Of a DNA stretch of 64,000 nucleotides, positions 26,152 to 35,096 are shown piece after piece. The translations under genes were made by a program, and so were the position numbers. Numbering within the stretch: the stretch's first letter is position 1; each line of letters opens with the position of its first letter. The stretch covers positions 1 to 64,000 of the forward strand of contig JBBSNM010000003.1 in the NCBI GenBank assembly GCA_038232655.1, written 5' to 3'. The notes beneath the pieces were generated by a model. The model saw only the letters and a program-made list of their open reading frames with translations, ran no database searches and was not told the origin of the DNA. Origin of the DNA: JACCVL01 sp038232655. GTDB taxonomy: Bacteria > Actinomycetota > Actinomycetes > Propionibacteriales > Nocardioidaceae.

Positions 26152-26319
26152 TCAGCGGGCGCATCGGCCCGCGACCTCGTCCGGGTAGCGGGCGAAGGTG
26201 GCGAGCAGGTCGTCGCGCTGCGTGTCGGTGTCGTAGCCGGCGAGCTCGCGGCGCAGGCGGCTGCGCTCGGCGTTGGCCCTCAGCTGGCGGCGGATGGTGG
26301 TGACGAGGCGGGCGGTCAT
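26152..26319 (-). CDS. Small basic protein, tandem paralogue 2
   Basis: A 55-residue protein with AERSRLRRELAGYDTDTQRD then DLLATFARYPDEVAG, clearly homologous to its downstream neighbour. AAGGAGCCACC before the ATG is an excellent ribosome site. After DEVA the frames diverge: adding one base near 26165 would restore a C terminus ending LMPTA that matches LMPT of the neighbour. So this copy carries a one-base deletion or sequencing error. It is divergent from the LacI-type regulator gene. Confidence 0.65.
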   Translation of the reverse strand: MTARLVTTIRRQLRANAERSRLRRELAGYDTDTQRDDLLATFARYPDEVAGRCAR

Positions 26320-26405
26320 GGTGGCTCCTTCGAGGTGTCTGAATCGATCTAGTAGTAGCCTAGCCGGAGCACCTGATGGAGTCGAGCCGAGAGGGGTGTC
26401 TCGCC

Positions 26406-27473
26406 GTGTCGGAGCGGGTGACTCTGCTCACGCTGGCCCGCGACCTCGGCGTCTCGCGGGCCACGGTGTCCAATGCCTACAACCGGCCGGACCAGCTGTC
26501 CACGGCGTTGCGCAGCCGGATCCTGGCCCGCGCCGAGCAGCTTGGCTTCGCCGGCCCCGACCCGATGGCCCGCGGGCTGCGCAGCGGCCGGACCGGCGCC
26601 GTCGGCGTGCTGATCGACCAGGGCCTGTCGTACGCGTTCTCCGACCCCACCGCCGTGCTCTATCTCGATGGCCTGGCGACCGAGCTGCAAGGCGACGGGC
26701 TCGGCCTGCTGCTTCATGCGGGCACCGGGTCCAGGACCGACGCCGAGCTCGTCCGCGCCGCGGCGGTCGACGCCTGGGTGATCCGGTCTCTGCCCGAGGA
26801 CGAACCGGCGGTCGAGGCGGCCGTGGCCCAGCAGCGCCCGATGGTGGTGCTCGACCAGCCAGACCTGCCCGGCGTCCCCCTGGTCGGCATCGACGACGCC
26901 GGCGGCGCGGCCGCGGCGACCCGGCACCTGGTGGACCTCGGTCACCGCGCCGTGTCGGTGCTGACGATGCCGCTGCGCCCCGACGGCTACCAGGGCCTGG
27001 TGGACGCAGCCCGCGAGCGGTACGCGACCTACCCGGTGATGCGCAACCGGCTGTGCGCCGTCGAGCAGACGTTGAGCGCAGCGGGTGTGGACTGGGTCGA
27101 CGTGCCGGTCGTCGAGTGCGCGGTCAACGACTTGGACACCGGCGCGCTCGGCGCCTACGAGCTGCTGCACCGCACCCCGGCCCCAACGGCCATCCTCGCG
27201 CTCAGCGACCAGCTGGCCCTCGGCGCGCTGCGGGCCGCGCAGGAGATGGGCGTCACCGTGCCGGGTACCTGCTCGGTGGTCGGCTTCGACGACGCACCGG
27301 GCGCGTCGACGGCGGTGCCCCCGTTGACGACGGTGGCCCAGCCGCTGCGCGAGCGCGGCCAGGCGGCTGGCGCGATCGTCCGTGCGCTGCTGGCTGGTGA
27401 GCCGGCGTCGACGCCCGCGCGGTTGCCGGTGTCCCTGGTCCTGCGGGACAGCACCGCACCCCCACAGCGCTGA
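26406..27473 (+). CDS. LacI-family transcriptional regulator
   Basis: A 355-residue LacI/GalR protein. The N-terminal HTH is TLARDLGVSRATVSNAYNRPDQLS, a hinge follows, and the periplasmic-binding-protein-like ligand domain runs to the end (LALSDQLALGALRAAQEMG, VVGFDDAPGA). GTG 26406 follows GAGAGGGG; ATG 26376 is an alternative that adds 10 residues. No sugar operon adjoins it, so the ligand and targets are unknown. Confidence 0.92.
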   Translation: MSERVTLLTLARDLGVSRATVSNAYNRPDQLSTALRSRILARAEQLGFAGPDPMARGLRSGRTGAVGVLIDQGLSYAFSDPTAVLYLDGLATELQGDGLGLLLHAGTGSRTDAELVRAAAVDAWVIRSLPEDEPAVEAAVAQQRPMVVLDQPDLPGVPLVGIDDAGGAAAATRHLVDLGHRAVSVLTMPLRPDGYQGLVDAARERYATYPVMRNRLCAVEQTLSAAGVDWVDVPVVECAVNDLDTGALGAYELLHRTPAPTAILALSDQLALGALRAAQEMGVTVPGTCSVVGFDDAPGASTAVPPLTTVAQPLRERGQAAGAIVRALLAGEPASTPARLPVSLVLRDSTAPPQR

Positions 27474-27538
27474 GGGTCGACGGGTTCCCCGTCTCGGCCG
27501 CGGTGGTTGCGTGGACCCAACGGGCATAGCCTCAGATC

Positions 27539-28159
27539 ATGACGGCACAGTCGTGGGCCGCCACCTCGGACGCGTTCGAGCAGGCCGCGCACTGGTTCGT
27601 GCGCACTGCGGCGCGCGGCGACGGCCGCTGGGACAGCCCGGCGCTGGACCAGTGGACGGTCCGCGACCTGGTCGGGCACACCAGCCGGGCGTTGCTGACC
27701 GTCGAGACCTACCTCGGCCACGACGCCACCGGCGTGGACGTACAGACGCCGGAGGACTATTTCCGCCGCGCGCTCACCAGCGTCGGCGACCCCGCGGCGG
27801 TGGCCCAGCGCGGCCGCGACGCCGGCGCCGCGCTGGGTCCGCACCCGGCCGACTCGGTGGCCGAGATCGCCACCCGGGTGCTGGCCACCGTCCGCGTCGC
27901 CGCCGAGGACGACCTCGTCGCGACTCCGGTGGGCGGCATGCGGCTGGTCGACTACCTGCCGACCCGGACGTTCGAGCTCACCGTCCACACCTGCGACCTG
28001 GCCGCGGCGCTGGACGAGCCATTGGAGGTGCCAGCGGCCGCCGCGGCGGCGAGCGTCCACCTGCTCGGCGGGCTCGCTGCCGGCGGGGGCCAGGCCGGTC
28101 CGCTGCTGCTGGCCGCGACCGGCCGGACCCCGCTGCCGACCGGCTTCACCGTGCTGTGA
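27539..28159 (+). CDS. Mycothiol-dependent maleylpyruvate isomerase-like protein
   Basis: A 206-residue DinB-like four-helix protein. Metal ligands expected for the MDMPI family are visible: His in TVRDLVGHTSRALL, and Glu and His in FELTVHTCDLAAAL. Such proteins use mycothiol, a thiol specific to actinobacteria, in isomerisation or detoxification; most members have no proven substrate. The start ATG is 65 bases after the LacI gene. Confidence 0.8.
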   Translation: MTAQSWAATSDAFEQAAHWFVRTAARGDGRWDSPALDQWTVRDLVGHTSRALLTVETYLGHDATGVDVQTPEDYFRRALTSVGDPAAVAQRGRDAGAALGPHPADSVAEIATRVLATVRVAAEDDLVATPVGGMRLVDYLPTRTFELTVHTCDLAAALDEPLEVPAAAAAASVHLLGGLAAGGGQAGPLLLAATGRTPLPTGFTVL

Positions 28160-28216
28160 GCACCCACGGCATGCTTGCTGGCAGCGCCTCGACTCCACCG
28201 ACCAAGGGAGCAGCAC

Positions 28217-28399
28217 ATGCCTGGTGAACTCGTCCGCCCGCGCAAGCGTTGGATCGCGGGGGTGTGCGCCGGCCTTGGCCAACGGTTCGGGCTGTCACCG
28301 AACGTGGTGCGGTTGCTGTTCGTGCTCAGCTGCGCCCTGCCTGGCCCGCAGTTCATTGTCTACATCGCGCTGTGGATCCTGATGCCGTCAGCGGACTGA
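28217..28399 (+). CDS. PspC-domain membrane protein
   Basis: A 60-residue protein consisting of one PspC domain: RKRWIAGVCAGLGQRFGLSP followed by the transmembrane segment VVRLLFVLSCALPGPQFIVY. PspC proteins take part in envelope stress responses; a free-standing copy of this size is common in actinobacteria. AAGGGAGCAGC lies ahead of ATG 28217. Confidence 0.88.
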   Translation: MPGELVRPRKRWIAGVCAGLGQRFGLSPNVVRLLFVLSCALPGPQFIVYIALWILMPSAD

Positions 28400-28411
28400 C
28401 CCCGCCGCCGG

Positions 28412-28894
28412 TCACTCCCCGGTGGTGCCGTCCAGCAGCTCGCGGGTCGCATCGGCGTGGCCGGCATGGCGTGCGGTCTCCTCGATCAGGTGGATCAGCA
28501 CCCAGCGCAGGTCCGCGTCGTTGCCGAACCGACACGGCGCTGTCAGCGACGGCATCGCCCGTACGGCGGCATCGGTCGCCGCCGCCCTGGCGCGGTAGGC
28601 CCGCACGGCCGCAGCCACCACGAGCTCCGGTCCAGGCGTGAACTCGGCCTCGCTGCGGGACACCTGGGCGCCGGCCATGCCGCCGTCGATCCACCGCCAC
28701 TCCACGTGGGTCAGGTGGTTGACGATCCCGAGCAGGCAGATCAGCGCATCGCCCGGCGTCCACCGGGCCTGCTCGTCGCTGAGGCCGTCGATCTTGCGTA
28801 CGACGGCGTCGCGCAGGTGGTCCAGCCAGCGCAGCAGCAGCTCGCGCTCGTCCGAGGTGCCCTGCGGAGCCTCGACCTCGCCGCTCGCCGCCAT
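28412..28894 (-). CDS. DinB-family protein (DUF664)
   Basis: A 160-residue DinB-like helical bundle with the three expected metal-ligand regions: His in VNHLTHVEWRWIDGG and two His in LIHLIEETARHAGHADATREL. Members include thiol-dependent transferases; the function here is unknown. It converges with the PspC gene and is divergent from the HIT gene 84 bases away. Confidence 0.88.
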   Translation of the reverse strand: MAASGEVEAPQGTSDERELLLRWLDHLRDAVVRKIDGLSDEQARWTPGDALICLLGIVNHLTHVEWRWIDGGMAGAQVSRSEAEFTPGPELVVAAAVRAYRARAAATDAAVRAMPSLTAPCRFGNDADLRWVLIHLIEETARHAGHADATRELLDGTTGE

Positions 28895-28978
28895 GCAGCG
28901 ACCGTAGCGGCCCACTCCCAGGCGAGACCGCGTGACGGGCATGGTGGCGGCGGGGCGGCAAGTCCTATGGTGTGCCGG

Positions 28979-29479
28979 GTGAGCGACGAGCCAGCAGCCA
29001 CCACCGAGCAGGACCGATCGGCCGAGGCCTGCGCCTTCTGCGCGATCGTGAGCGGTCAGTCGGACGCCACCCGCGTCTACGAGGACGAGCACCTGCTCGC
29101 GTTCATGGACACCCACCCGGTGACGCCGGGGCACCTGCTGGTGGTCCCGAAGAAGCACGCGGCCTTCCTGCGCTACCTGCCGGAGGCGCACGGGGCCGGC
29201 CTGTTCGTTGTGGGCCAGCGCCTCGCCACCGCCCTGCTGGACAGTGGCCTGCGCTGTGAAGGCGTCAACTTCTTCCTCGCCGACGGCACTGCCGCGGGCC
29301 AGGAGGTCTACCACGTGCACCTGCATGTCTTCCCGCGCTTCGCCGACGACGGCTTCCGGCTGGACGCCAACTGGAGCGAGCCGACGCGGGGGGATCTGGA
29401 GGACACCGCGAAGAAGATCCGGGCCGGGCTAGACCCCGAGCACCGCGCCGCCGAATCGGAGCCTGCTGAGGCGGACTGA
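28979..29479 (+). CDS. HIT-family nucleotide hydrolase/transferase
   Basis: A 166-residue histidine-triad protein. The N-terminal Cys motif is ACAFCAIV, the core helix region includes HPVTPGHLLVVPKKH, and the catalytic triad is HVHLHVFPR. HIT enzymes hydrolyse nucleoside phosphoramidates or dinucleotides. It starts at GTG 28979. Its acidic C-terminal tail is longer than usual. Confidence 0.93.
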   Translation: MSDEPAATTEQDRSAEACAFCAIVSGQSDATRVYEDEHLLAFMDTHPVTPGHLLVVPKKHAAFLRYLPEAHGAGLFVVGQRLATALLDSGLRCEGVNFFLADGTAAGQEVYHVHLHVFPRFADDGFRLDANWSEPTRGDLEDTAKKIRAGLDPEHRAAESEPAEAD

Positions 29480-29487
29480 CGTCAATG

Positions 29488-30010
29488 TTAGATGCGGCTA
29501 GAGGCCAGCAGCGAGTACATGAACATGTCCCGGCGCTCGTCACCGACCTCCTGCCAGCTGCGCAGCAGCCCCTCCCGCTTGTATCCGCCCGCTCGGCCGC
29601 TCGCCACGACGCGGCGTTCCACGGTTCGACGTACAGCTCGACACGGTGGATGCCCGGCAGGCCGACGCCCCACCGCGACAGCGTACGGAGGGCATGACTC
29701 GCAAGCCCGCGCCCGCGATGGGCGGCGACGATCCAGTAGCCGACGCTGGCTCGGCCGTCCCGCCTACCGGCGAGCCACAGCCCGATCTGCCCGACGGCCT
29801 CGCCGCTCGTCGCGTCGGCGATCGCGAACGAGTAGCCGTCCCCGTCGCTCAGCCGTGCGTGCTGGCGGTTTATGAACGCCCGCGCCTGTTCGGAGGCCAG
29901 GTACGGCAAGCGGTTCTCGCCGGCCGAGCCCGGCCGCGGAGCCGCGCAGGACCAGATCGCCTTCCAGATGGGATGCGAGGACGTCGCGGATGGGTTGGGG
30001 AACCGAGTCT
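29488..30010 (-). pseudogene. RimJ/RimL-type GNAT acetyltransferase, frameshifted
   Basis: The central frame has LPYLASEQARAFINRQHARL, VGYWIVAAHRGRGLASHALR and HRVELYVEPWNAASWRAAERA, the acetyl-CoA site and late motif of RimJ/RimL-like enzymes. The next residues (GGYKREGLLRSWQEVGDER) are one frame away because one G is missing near 29587-29593. The N terminus (RDVLASHLEGDLVLRG) is also in another frame. Two indels inactivate it unless they are assembly errors. Confidence 0.8.
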
Positions 30011-30108
30011 CGACCCTGGGATCTCGGTTGCGCTGAGGGGTGCCAGCGAGCCGGCGACTGAGCGACACAAGCCGACGATCGCCGGCACGGCGGTCTACGG
30101 TCACTGTC

Positions 30109-30801
30109 GTGGGCCCCGATGCCTATCTGACGCATACCCGCCAGGACTTGGACGCGTTCGCCGCCTGCCTGGCCGCCGACCTGTCGACGCCCATCGAGCA
30201 CTGCGGCGACTGGACGCTCTACGACCTTGCCGACCACCACGGCCGCGGCAGCATCTGGACCGTGGCGGCGATCACCGAGCGGCGCGGAGATCACCAACCC
30301 CCGGCCGCCCCGCGAGACCCGGCCGCTCTGCGGGCCTGGTTCGACGCGGCCACCGACCAGTTGATACGCGCCCTGAGCGTGGATCCGGCCACCGAGGCCT
30401 GGACGATCCACCCGCCGCCCACGGTCGGGTTCTGGCGGCGGCGCCGTTGCCTGGAGGCGCTCATCCACCGCTGGGACGTCGAGCACGCGCTGGCCATCGA
30501 TACCCCCATCGACTCCGAGCTAGCCGACGACGGCGTCGCTGAGATGGTGGACACCCTTGCGCCCCGCCAGATCCGGCTCGGACGCGCAGCCGAGCCGCGG
30601 CACGCCGTACGTTTCGCCGCCACCGACACCGGCGGCTCGTGGATCCTAGGGCCGGGTGCCCCGGTCGCCACCGCCAGCGGTGCAGCCGCCGACCTGCTGC
30701 TGATGCTGTGGCGGCGGCTCGCACAGCAGAGTGCGGGCATCAGCTGGGAGGGCGACGTCGAGTCGGCCCAGCGGGTGCTGAGCGAGCCGCTCGTTCCCTG
30801 A
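30109..30801 (+). CDS. Maleylpyruvate isomerase-family (DinB-like) protein
   Basis: A 230-residue protein of the mycothiol-dependent isomerase superfamily. The metal-binding His lies in TLYDLADHHGRGS, with Glu and His in CLEALIHRWDVEHAL; a C-terminal sterol-carrier-like part follows (AATDTGGSWILGPG, LLLMLWRR). GTG 30109 lies 7 bases after TACGGT, again a leaderless arrangement. It is distinct from the shorter family member at 27539. Confidence 0.82.
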   Translation: MGPDAYLTHTRQDLDAFAACLAADLSTPIEHCGDWTLYDLADHHGRGSIWTVAAITERRGDHQPPAAPRDPAALRAWFDAATDQLIRALSVDPATEAWTIHPPPTVGFWRRRRCLEALIHRWDVEHALAIDTPIDSELADDGVAEMVDTLAPRQIRLGRAAEPRHAVRFAATDTGGSWILGPGAPVATASGAAADLLLMLWRRLAQQSAGISWEGDVESAQRVLSEPLVP

Positions 30802-30875
30802 GCGCTGACAGGAACGGCCCGATGCCGACAGGCGGCCCCCTCTCCGTCTTCGGTGGTAGTCGTAGGCTGGCGGGC

Positions 30876-31548
30876 GTGACGCCAACGGGGGTCAGCGGCA
30901 GGCTCGTCTGGGTGACGCTGGTCGCCCTGATCCTCATCACGGGGGCCTTCGCGACCATCAGGGTCAGCATCGACTGGCCGAACGTGGCGTCCGGGACCGT
31001 GCCACCAGACGACTCGTACGACCAGCGCTACGCGCTGCACCCGGTGCTGGCCTACGCCCACATCCTGCCCGGCGTGCTCTACCTGGTGGGGGCACCGCTC
31101 CAGCTGTCCCGTCGCTTCCGGGAGCGGCACTTCACGTTGCACCGCCGGCTGGGCCGGGTGCTGCTGCCGGCGGGCATCACGGCCGGGGTCTTCGCCATCG
31201 CGTTCGGCGCCCCCGTACGCGTTCGGCGGTCTGTCCGAGTCAAGCGCGACTGTGCTGTTTGCGGCGTACTTCCTGGTCGCGCTGGTCACCGCGTTCGCCG
31301 CCATCAAGGCCGGCGACGTGACCGGCCACCGGCGTTGGATGATTCGTGCCTTCGCCATCGGACTCGCGGTGGGGACGATCCGGATCTGGGTCGGGGTGTT
31401 CCAGGCGACCGGGCTGCTGTCGCTCGAGGACAGCTTCGGTCCGGCGTTCTGGCTGGCGTTCGTGCTGCACGCGTTGGCCGCGGAGCTGTACTTGTCCAGG
31501 CGGCCGAGCGCCCTTCCGCGAGCATCTCGCCGGGTGGTCACCACCTGA
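30876..31548 (+). pseudogene. DUF2306-like membrane protein with one frameshift
   Basis: Starts at GTG 30876 with two helices and the HPVLAYAHILPGVLYLVGAPLQ core of DUF2306 proteins, which are predicted haem- or cytochrome-b-like membrane proteins. The frame breaks at a CCCCCG run (31210-31215); removing one base joins it to LFAAYFLVALVTAFAAIKAG and HRRWMIRAFAIGLAVGTIRI, ending at 31548. The restored protein would be about 223 residues. Its 3' end overlaps the ribokinase gene by 11 bases. Confidence 0.78.
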
Positions 31549-32440
31549 CAAGTCGGGCGTCGACGGCGGAGCGGGTCGGGATCGACGGGACCGCGCCGGC
31601 CGTTTCAACACTGAGCGCGCCCGCGGTGACCGCCCGGCGCACGGCGACGTCTATCGCCGACCCGGTGGCAAGGGCAGCGGCCAGCACCCCGACGAAGGTG
31701 TCGCCCGCCCCCGTGGTGTCGACCGCGTCGGCTGGTACGCCCGGCGTACGGGTCAGGCCGTCGGCGTCGACGTGGGCGGCGCCGTCGGCCCCCAGCGTCA
31801 CCACCACCGCGCGCCCCCGGTCGGTCAGCGCCACCGCGGCATCGACCGGGTCGCCCGCACCGCCGAGGGCGACCGCCTCGTGCTCGTTGACCACCAGCAC
31901 ATCCACGAGCCGCAGCAACTCGTCGTCCAGCGGCTGCGCCGGTGCGGCATTCAGCAGCACGGTGGTGCCGTTCGCCCGGGCGGCCTCCGCTGCCTCAGCG
32001 ACCCCGGCGACCGGGCCCTCCAGCTGGGCCACCAGCACTGCCGCGTCGGCGATCGTCTCGCGACCCAAGGCCCGCAGCTCCGTCATGACCGCGTTGGCAC
32101 CGGGCGCGACCACTATCGCGTTCTCGCCGGAGTCCGCCACCACGATCAGCGCGGCGCCGCTGGGCTCGTCGACCCGGCGTACGGCGGCGGTGTCGATGCC
32201 GTCGGCGTGCATGGCGGCCAGCAGCTCGTCGCCGGCGTCGTCGTGCCCGAGGGCGGCGATCATCGCGGTGGTGGCCCCGGCGCGCACGGCGGCGACCGCC
32301 TGGTTGAGCCCCTTGCCGCCGGCATGCCGGTCCTGCCCGGTGGCCAGCACGGTCTCGCCCGGTGCCGGGATGGTGGCCACCCGCAGCACCTGGTCGAGGT
32401 TGGCGCTGCCGAGCACCGCGACGTCGACGTGCATCCGCAC
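31538..32440 (-). CDS. rbsK: Ribokinase (PfkB family)
   Basis: A 300-residue sugar kinase. It has the N-terminal GSANLDQVLRV, the substrate motif HAGGKGLNQAVAAVRAGA, GANAVMT, and the PfkB anion hole and catalytic base DTTGAGDTFVGVLAAAL. It phosphorylates ribose or a related nucleoside sugar with ATP. Its start (GTG 32440 or ATG 32434) directly abuts the upstream VOC gene, so they are co-transcribed. No ribose transporter is nearby. Confidence 0.9.
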   Translation of the reverse strand: MRMHVDVAVLGSANLDQVLRVATIPAPGETVLATGQDRHAGGKGLNQAVAAVRAGATTAMIAALGHDDAGDELLAAMHADGIDTAAVRRVDEPSGAALIVVADSGENAIVVAPGANAVMTELRALGRETIADAAVLVAQLEGPVAGVAEAAEAARANGTTVLLNAAPAQPLDDELLRLVDVLVVNEHEAVALGGAGDPVDAAVALTDRGRAVVVTLGADGAAHVDADGLTRTPGVPADAVDTTGAGDTFVGVLAAALATGSAIDVAVRRAVTAGALSVETAGAVPSIPTRSAVDARLVRW

Positions 32441-32863
32441 TCACCCCCCGAGGCTGACCGAGCCGTCGTCGCGCAGCGTCCAGAACGGGTTGTGCGCGAC
32501 CTCCCACGGGTGCCCGTCCGGGTCCGCGAACAGCCCGGAGTAGCCGCCCCAGAAGGTGTCGGCGCCCCACCGGCGTACGTCCGCACCGGCCGCCTCGGCC
32601 TCGGTGAGCACCTGGTCGACCTCTGCGGTCGAGCCCACGTTGTGGGCCAGCGTGACCCCGCCCCAGCCGCCGCCGTCGGTGGCGGCCGAGTCCGCAGCCA
32701 GCAGGGCGCGGTCCCACAGCGCGACCACGATGCCGCCCACCTGGAAGAACACGACGTCGTCGACCGGCCGGTCGGCGGGGGTCCAGCCCAGGCGCTCGTA
32801 GAACGCCCGCGCGCCGGCCAGATCGGCGACGCCGAGGGTGATGACGCTGAGCCGTTGGTCCAT
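32441..32863 (-). CDS. VOC-family (glyoxalase-like) protein
   Basis: A 140-residue paired beta-alpha-beta-beta-beta protein: VITLGVADLAGARAFYERLG and a second module ending SGLFADPDGHPWEVAHNPFW. VOC proteins include glyoxalase I, dioxygenases and antibiotic-binding proteins; the function is open. ATG 32863 is used because the fold begins there. It precedes ribokinase without a gap. Confidence 0.88.
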   Translation of the reverse strand: MDQRLSVITLGVADLAGARAFYERLGWTPADRPVDDVVFFQVGGIVVALWDRALLAADSAATDGGGWGGVTLAHNVGSTAEVDQVLTEAEAAGADVRRWGADTFWGGYSGLFADPDGHPWEVAHNPFWTLRDDGSVSLGG

Positions 32864-32929
32864 GCCGGCAACCGTAGGGCCGGTCGCCGCCATCCGGTCT
32901 GCCTGGTCCGCCGGGCAGGCGTTGACCGC

Positions 32930-32991
32930 GTCCAGTGCGGTGTTTTGGGTCACCTGGGCGCCGACCGGTGACCGCTAAGGCCGCACTCGAC
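32930..32991. repeat. Intergenic hairpin repeat, copy 1
   Basis: An 11-base outer arm (32930-32940) pairs with 32981-32991 at 10 of 11 positions, with an inner GGGTCACC against GGTGACC stem. The whole element is similar along its length to 35125-35186. It overlaps the last codons of the permease gene and may be its terminator. Confidence 0.6.
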
Positions 32992-34255
32992 TTGCCTGGA
33001 CGAGCCGCCAGCAGCGGTACGCGACGCCGATCGCGAACACCCCAGCCCCCGCCGCGACACTGCTGCCGGGAAGGGTGGCGACCAGCACGACGCAGCCCAC
33101 GGCGCCGACGACCTGCAGGGGCCGGGGGAACCGGCGGTCGGGCACGGTCTGCCGCAGCGCGCTCAGGTTGGCGACCAGGTAGTAGACCAGCACGCCGAAC
33201 GACGAAAACCCGATCGCCCCGCGCAGGTCGAGGCTCAGCACCAGCACGCAGACGACCACGGCCAACGCGACCTCGGCGTGGTGTGGCACCTGGTGTCGGG
33301 GGTGTACGGCGGCCAGCCAGTCCGGCAGGTCCCCCGCCCGCCCCATTGCCATCGCCGTACGCCCCACGCCGGCCACCAGCGCCAGCAGCGCCCCGAGGGC
33401 GGCAGCCGCCCCACCGATGCGCACGACCCAGCCCGCCCAGGCCCAGGACCCGGCTTCCACCGCGGAGCCCAGCGGCGCGGCCGACGCTGCCAACCCGTCG
33501 GATCCGAGCACGGCCAGGGCGGCCACCGCGACGGTGACGTAGATCGCGACAGTCGCGCCCAGCGCCGCCGAGATGGCGCGCGGGATGGTGTGCCGTGGGT
33601 CGCGGACCTCCTCGCCGAGGGTGGCGATCCGCGCGTACCCGGCGAAGGCGAAGAACAGCAGCCCGGCGGCCTGCAGCACGCCGTACGGACCGATGGCGGC
33701 GCCGTCGCCGTCCAACACGCGCTCGGCGGCTGCTTCGCCGCCGAGGAAGCTCGCCGCAACGACCACCGCCAGCGCCAGCAGCACCACGACCACGAGCACC
33801 CGGGTGACCCGCGCGGTGCGGGTGATGCCGCGGTAGTTGACCGCCGCCAGCGCGACGACGGCCGCCGCGGCGACGGGACGCTCCAAGAGGCCTGGCGTGG
33901 CGTACGCGGCGAAGGTCAGCGCCATCGCCGCACAGCTGGCGGTCTTGCCCACGACGAAGCCCCAGCCGGCGAGGAAGCCCCACCAGGGGCCGAGCTGCTG
34001 GCGGCCGTAGAAGTAGGTGCCGCCGGACGTTGGGTACTGGGCGGCCAGCTGGGCCGACGACGTGGCGTTGCAGTACGCGACGGTCGCAGCGACCGCCAGC
34101 GCCACCAGCACGCCAACCCCGGCGCCGGCCGCCGCGGCGGCGGGGGCAAAGGCCGCGAACACCCCGGCGCCCAGCATCGACCCGAGGCCGATGACGACCG
34201 CGTCGGTCGTGCCGAGCCGGCGGGCCAGGGCGGGCTGTCCGGCGCCGGTGGTCAC
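32975..34255 (-). CDS. APC-superfamily amino-acid permease
   Basis: A 426-residue, 12-helix transporter. The first helix carries the unwound substrate motif IGLGSMLGAGVFAAF, followed by AYCNATSSAQLAAQYPTSGG and the FAGYARIATLGEEVRDP loop of helix 6. It imports or exchanges amino acids or amines. GTG 34255 matches family starts. However, eight 15-base repeats lie directly upstream in the same open frame, so initiation at GTG 34390 would add 45 residues with eight WNTGR units. Confidence 0.88.
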   Translation of the reverse strand: MTTGAGQPALARRLGTTDAVVIGLGSMLGAGVFAAFAPAAAAAGAGVGVLVALAVAATVAYCNATSSAQLAAQYPTSGGTYFYGRQQLGPWWGFLAGWGFVVGKTASCAAMALTFAAYATPGLLERPVAAAAVVALAAVNYRGITRTARVTRVLVVVVLLALAVVVAASFLGGEAAAERVLDGDGAAIGPYGVLQAAGLLFFAFAGYARIATLGEEVRDPRHTIPRAISAALGATVAIYVTVAVAALAVLGSDGLAASAAPLGSAVEAGSWAWAGWVVRIGGAAAALGALLALVAGVGRTAMAMGRAGDLPDWLAAVHPRHQVPHHAEVALAVVVCVLVLSLDLRGAIGFSSFGVLVYYLVANLSALRQTVPDRRFPRPLQVVGAVGCVVLVATLPGSSVAAGAGVFAIGVAYRCWRLVQASRVRP

Positions 34256-34380
34256 GCGGCCAGTGTTCCAGCGGCCAGTGTTCCAGCGGCCAGTGTTCCA
34301 GCGGCCAGTGTTCCAGCGGCCAGTGTTCCAGCGGCCAGTGTTCCAGCGGCCAGTGTTCCAGCGGCCAGTGTTCCAGCGGC
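34256..34380. repeat. 15-bp tandem repeat, eight units, at the permease start
   Basis: The unit GCGGCCAGTGTTCCA is repeated eight times without change (34256-34375), with a 5-base partial unit after it. It sits immediately 5' of the permease GTG on the minus strand. The unit length is a multiple of three, so both strands remain open; on the permease strand it would encode repeated WNTGR. Perfect identity implies recent expansion and likely length variation. Confidence 0.95.
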
Positions 34381-34431
34381 GCGGCGTCACAGGATCGCGG
34401 CGGTCTGCCACCGTAGGGCAGCGCCGGCGTC

Positions 34432-35076
34432 TCAGCGCACCCCGTGTGGCCGGAACTGCACGCTGATGCGCGGGCCGACCGGCCGCGCGGTCTTGGGCAC
34501 CGCGTGGTCCCACGTGCGCTGGCATGAGCCCCCCATCACCAGCAGGTCCCCGTGGCCCACCGAGAACCGCCGGCTCGGCCCGCCGCCCCTGGGGCGCAGC
34601 AGCAGCGCCCGCGGGGCACCCAGCGACACGATGGCGACCATGGTGTCAGCCCGGCGGCCGCGACCGATGCGGTCGCCGTGCCAGGCGACGCTGTCCCTGC
34701 CGTCGCGGTAGTAGCACAGCCCCGCCGTCCGGAACTGCTCGCCCAGCTCGTCTCGGTAATGCATGCTGAGCGCTTCGCGGACCCGGTCGAGCGACGGGTC
34801 GGGCAGCGGGTCGTCCTCGCCGTAGAAGCTCAGCAGCCGCGGCACGTCCACCTCGCGGTCGTACATCTGCCGGCGCTCGCCGTGCCACGGCACGCCGGTC
34901 ACCAGCCGGTCGAAGAGCGCATCCGCACCGCCGAGCCAGCCCGGAGCAAGATCGACCCACGCGCCGTGGTCGAGGACGGTGCGCGCCGTGACGGTGTCGA
35001 GGCCGCCGGGCACGATCGCGGCGTCGGCCCCGGCGGTGCAGGCGTCGAGCAGCGAGGGTTGCAGCACGGCGGACAT
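34432..35076 (-). CDS. alkB: AlkB-type alpha-ketoglutarate-dependent DNA/RNA repair dioxygenase
   Basis: A 214-residue Fe(II)/2-oxoglutarate oxygenase. The facial triad is visible: His and Asp in SVAWHGDRIG and His in TWDHAVPK. The 2OG-binding Arg is in ISVQFR, and the nucleotide-recognition region includes YGEDDPLPDP and HYRDELGEQF. It reverses N-alkyl damage such as 1-methyladenine. A near-perfect actinobacterial LexA box lies 21 bases ahead of its ATG, so SOS control is likely. TAGGGAC supplies the ribosome site. Confidence 0.92.
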   Translation of the reverse strand: MSAVLQPSLLDACTAGADAAIVPGGLDTVTARTVLDHGAWVDLAPGWLGGADALFDRLVTGVPWHGERRQMYDREVDVPRLLSFYGEDDPLPDPSLDRVREALSMHYRDELGEQFRTAGLCYYRDGRDSVAWHGDRIGRGRRADTMVAIVSLGAPRALLLRPRGGGPSRRFSVGHGDLLVMGGSCQRTWDHAVPKTARPVGPRISVQFRPHGVR

Positions 35077-35096
35077 GTCCCTAGCGTACGCCACGC

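Noticed and set aside
34256..34380. Eight short repeats considered as a CRISPR array
   Set aside because: Units are 15 bases, contiguous and lack spacers; no cas genes are present.
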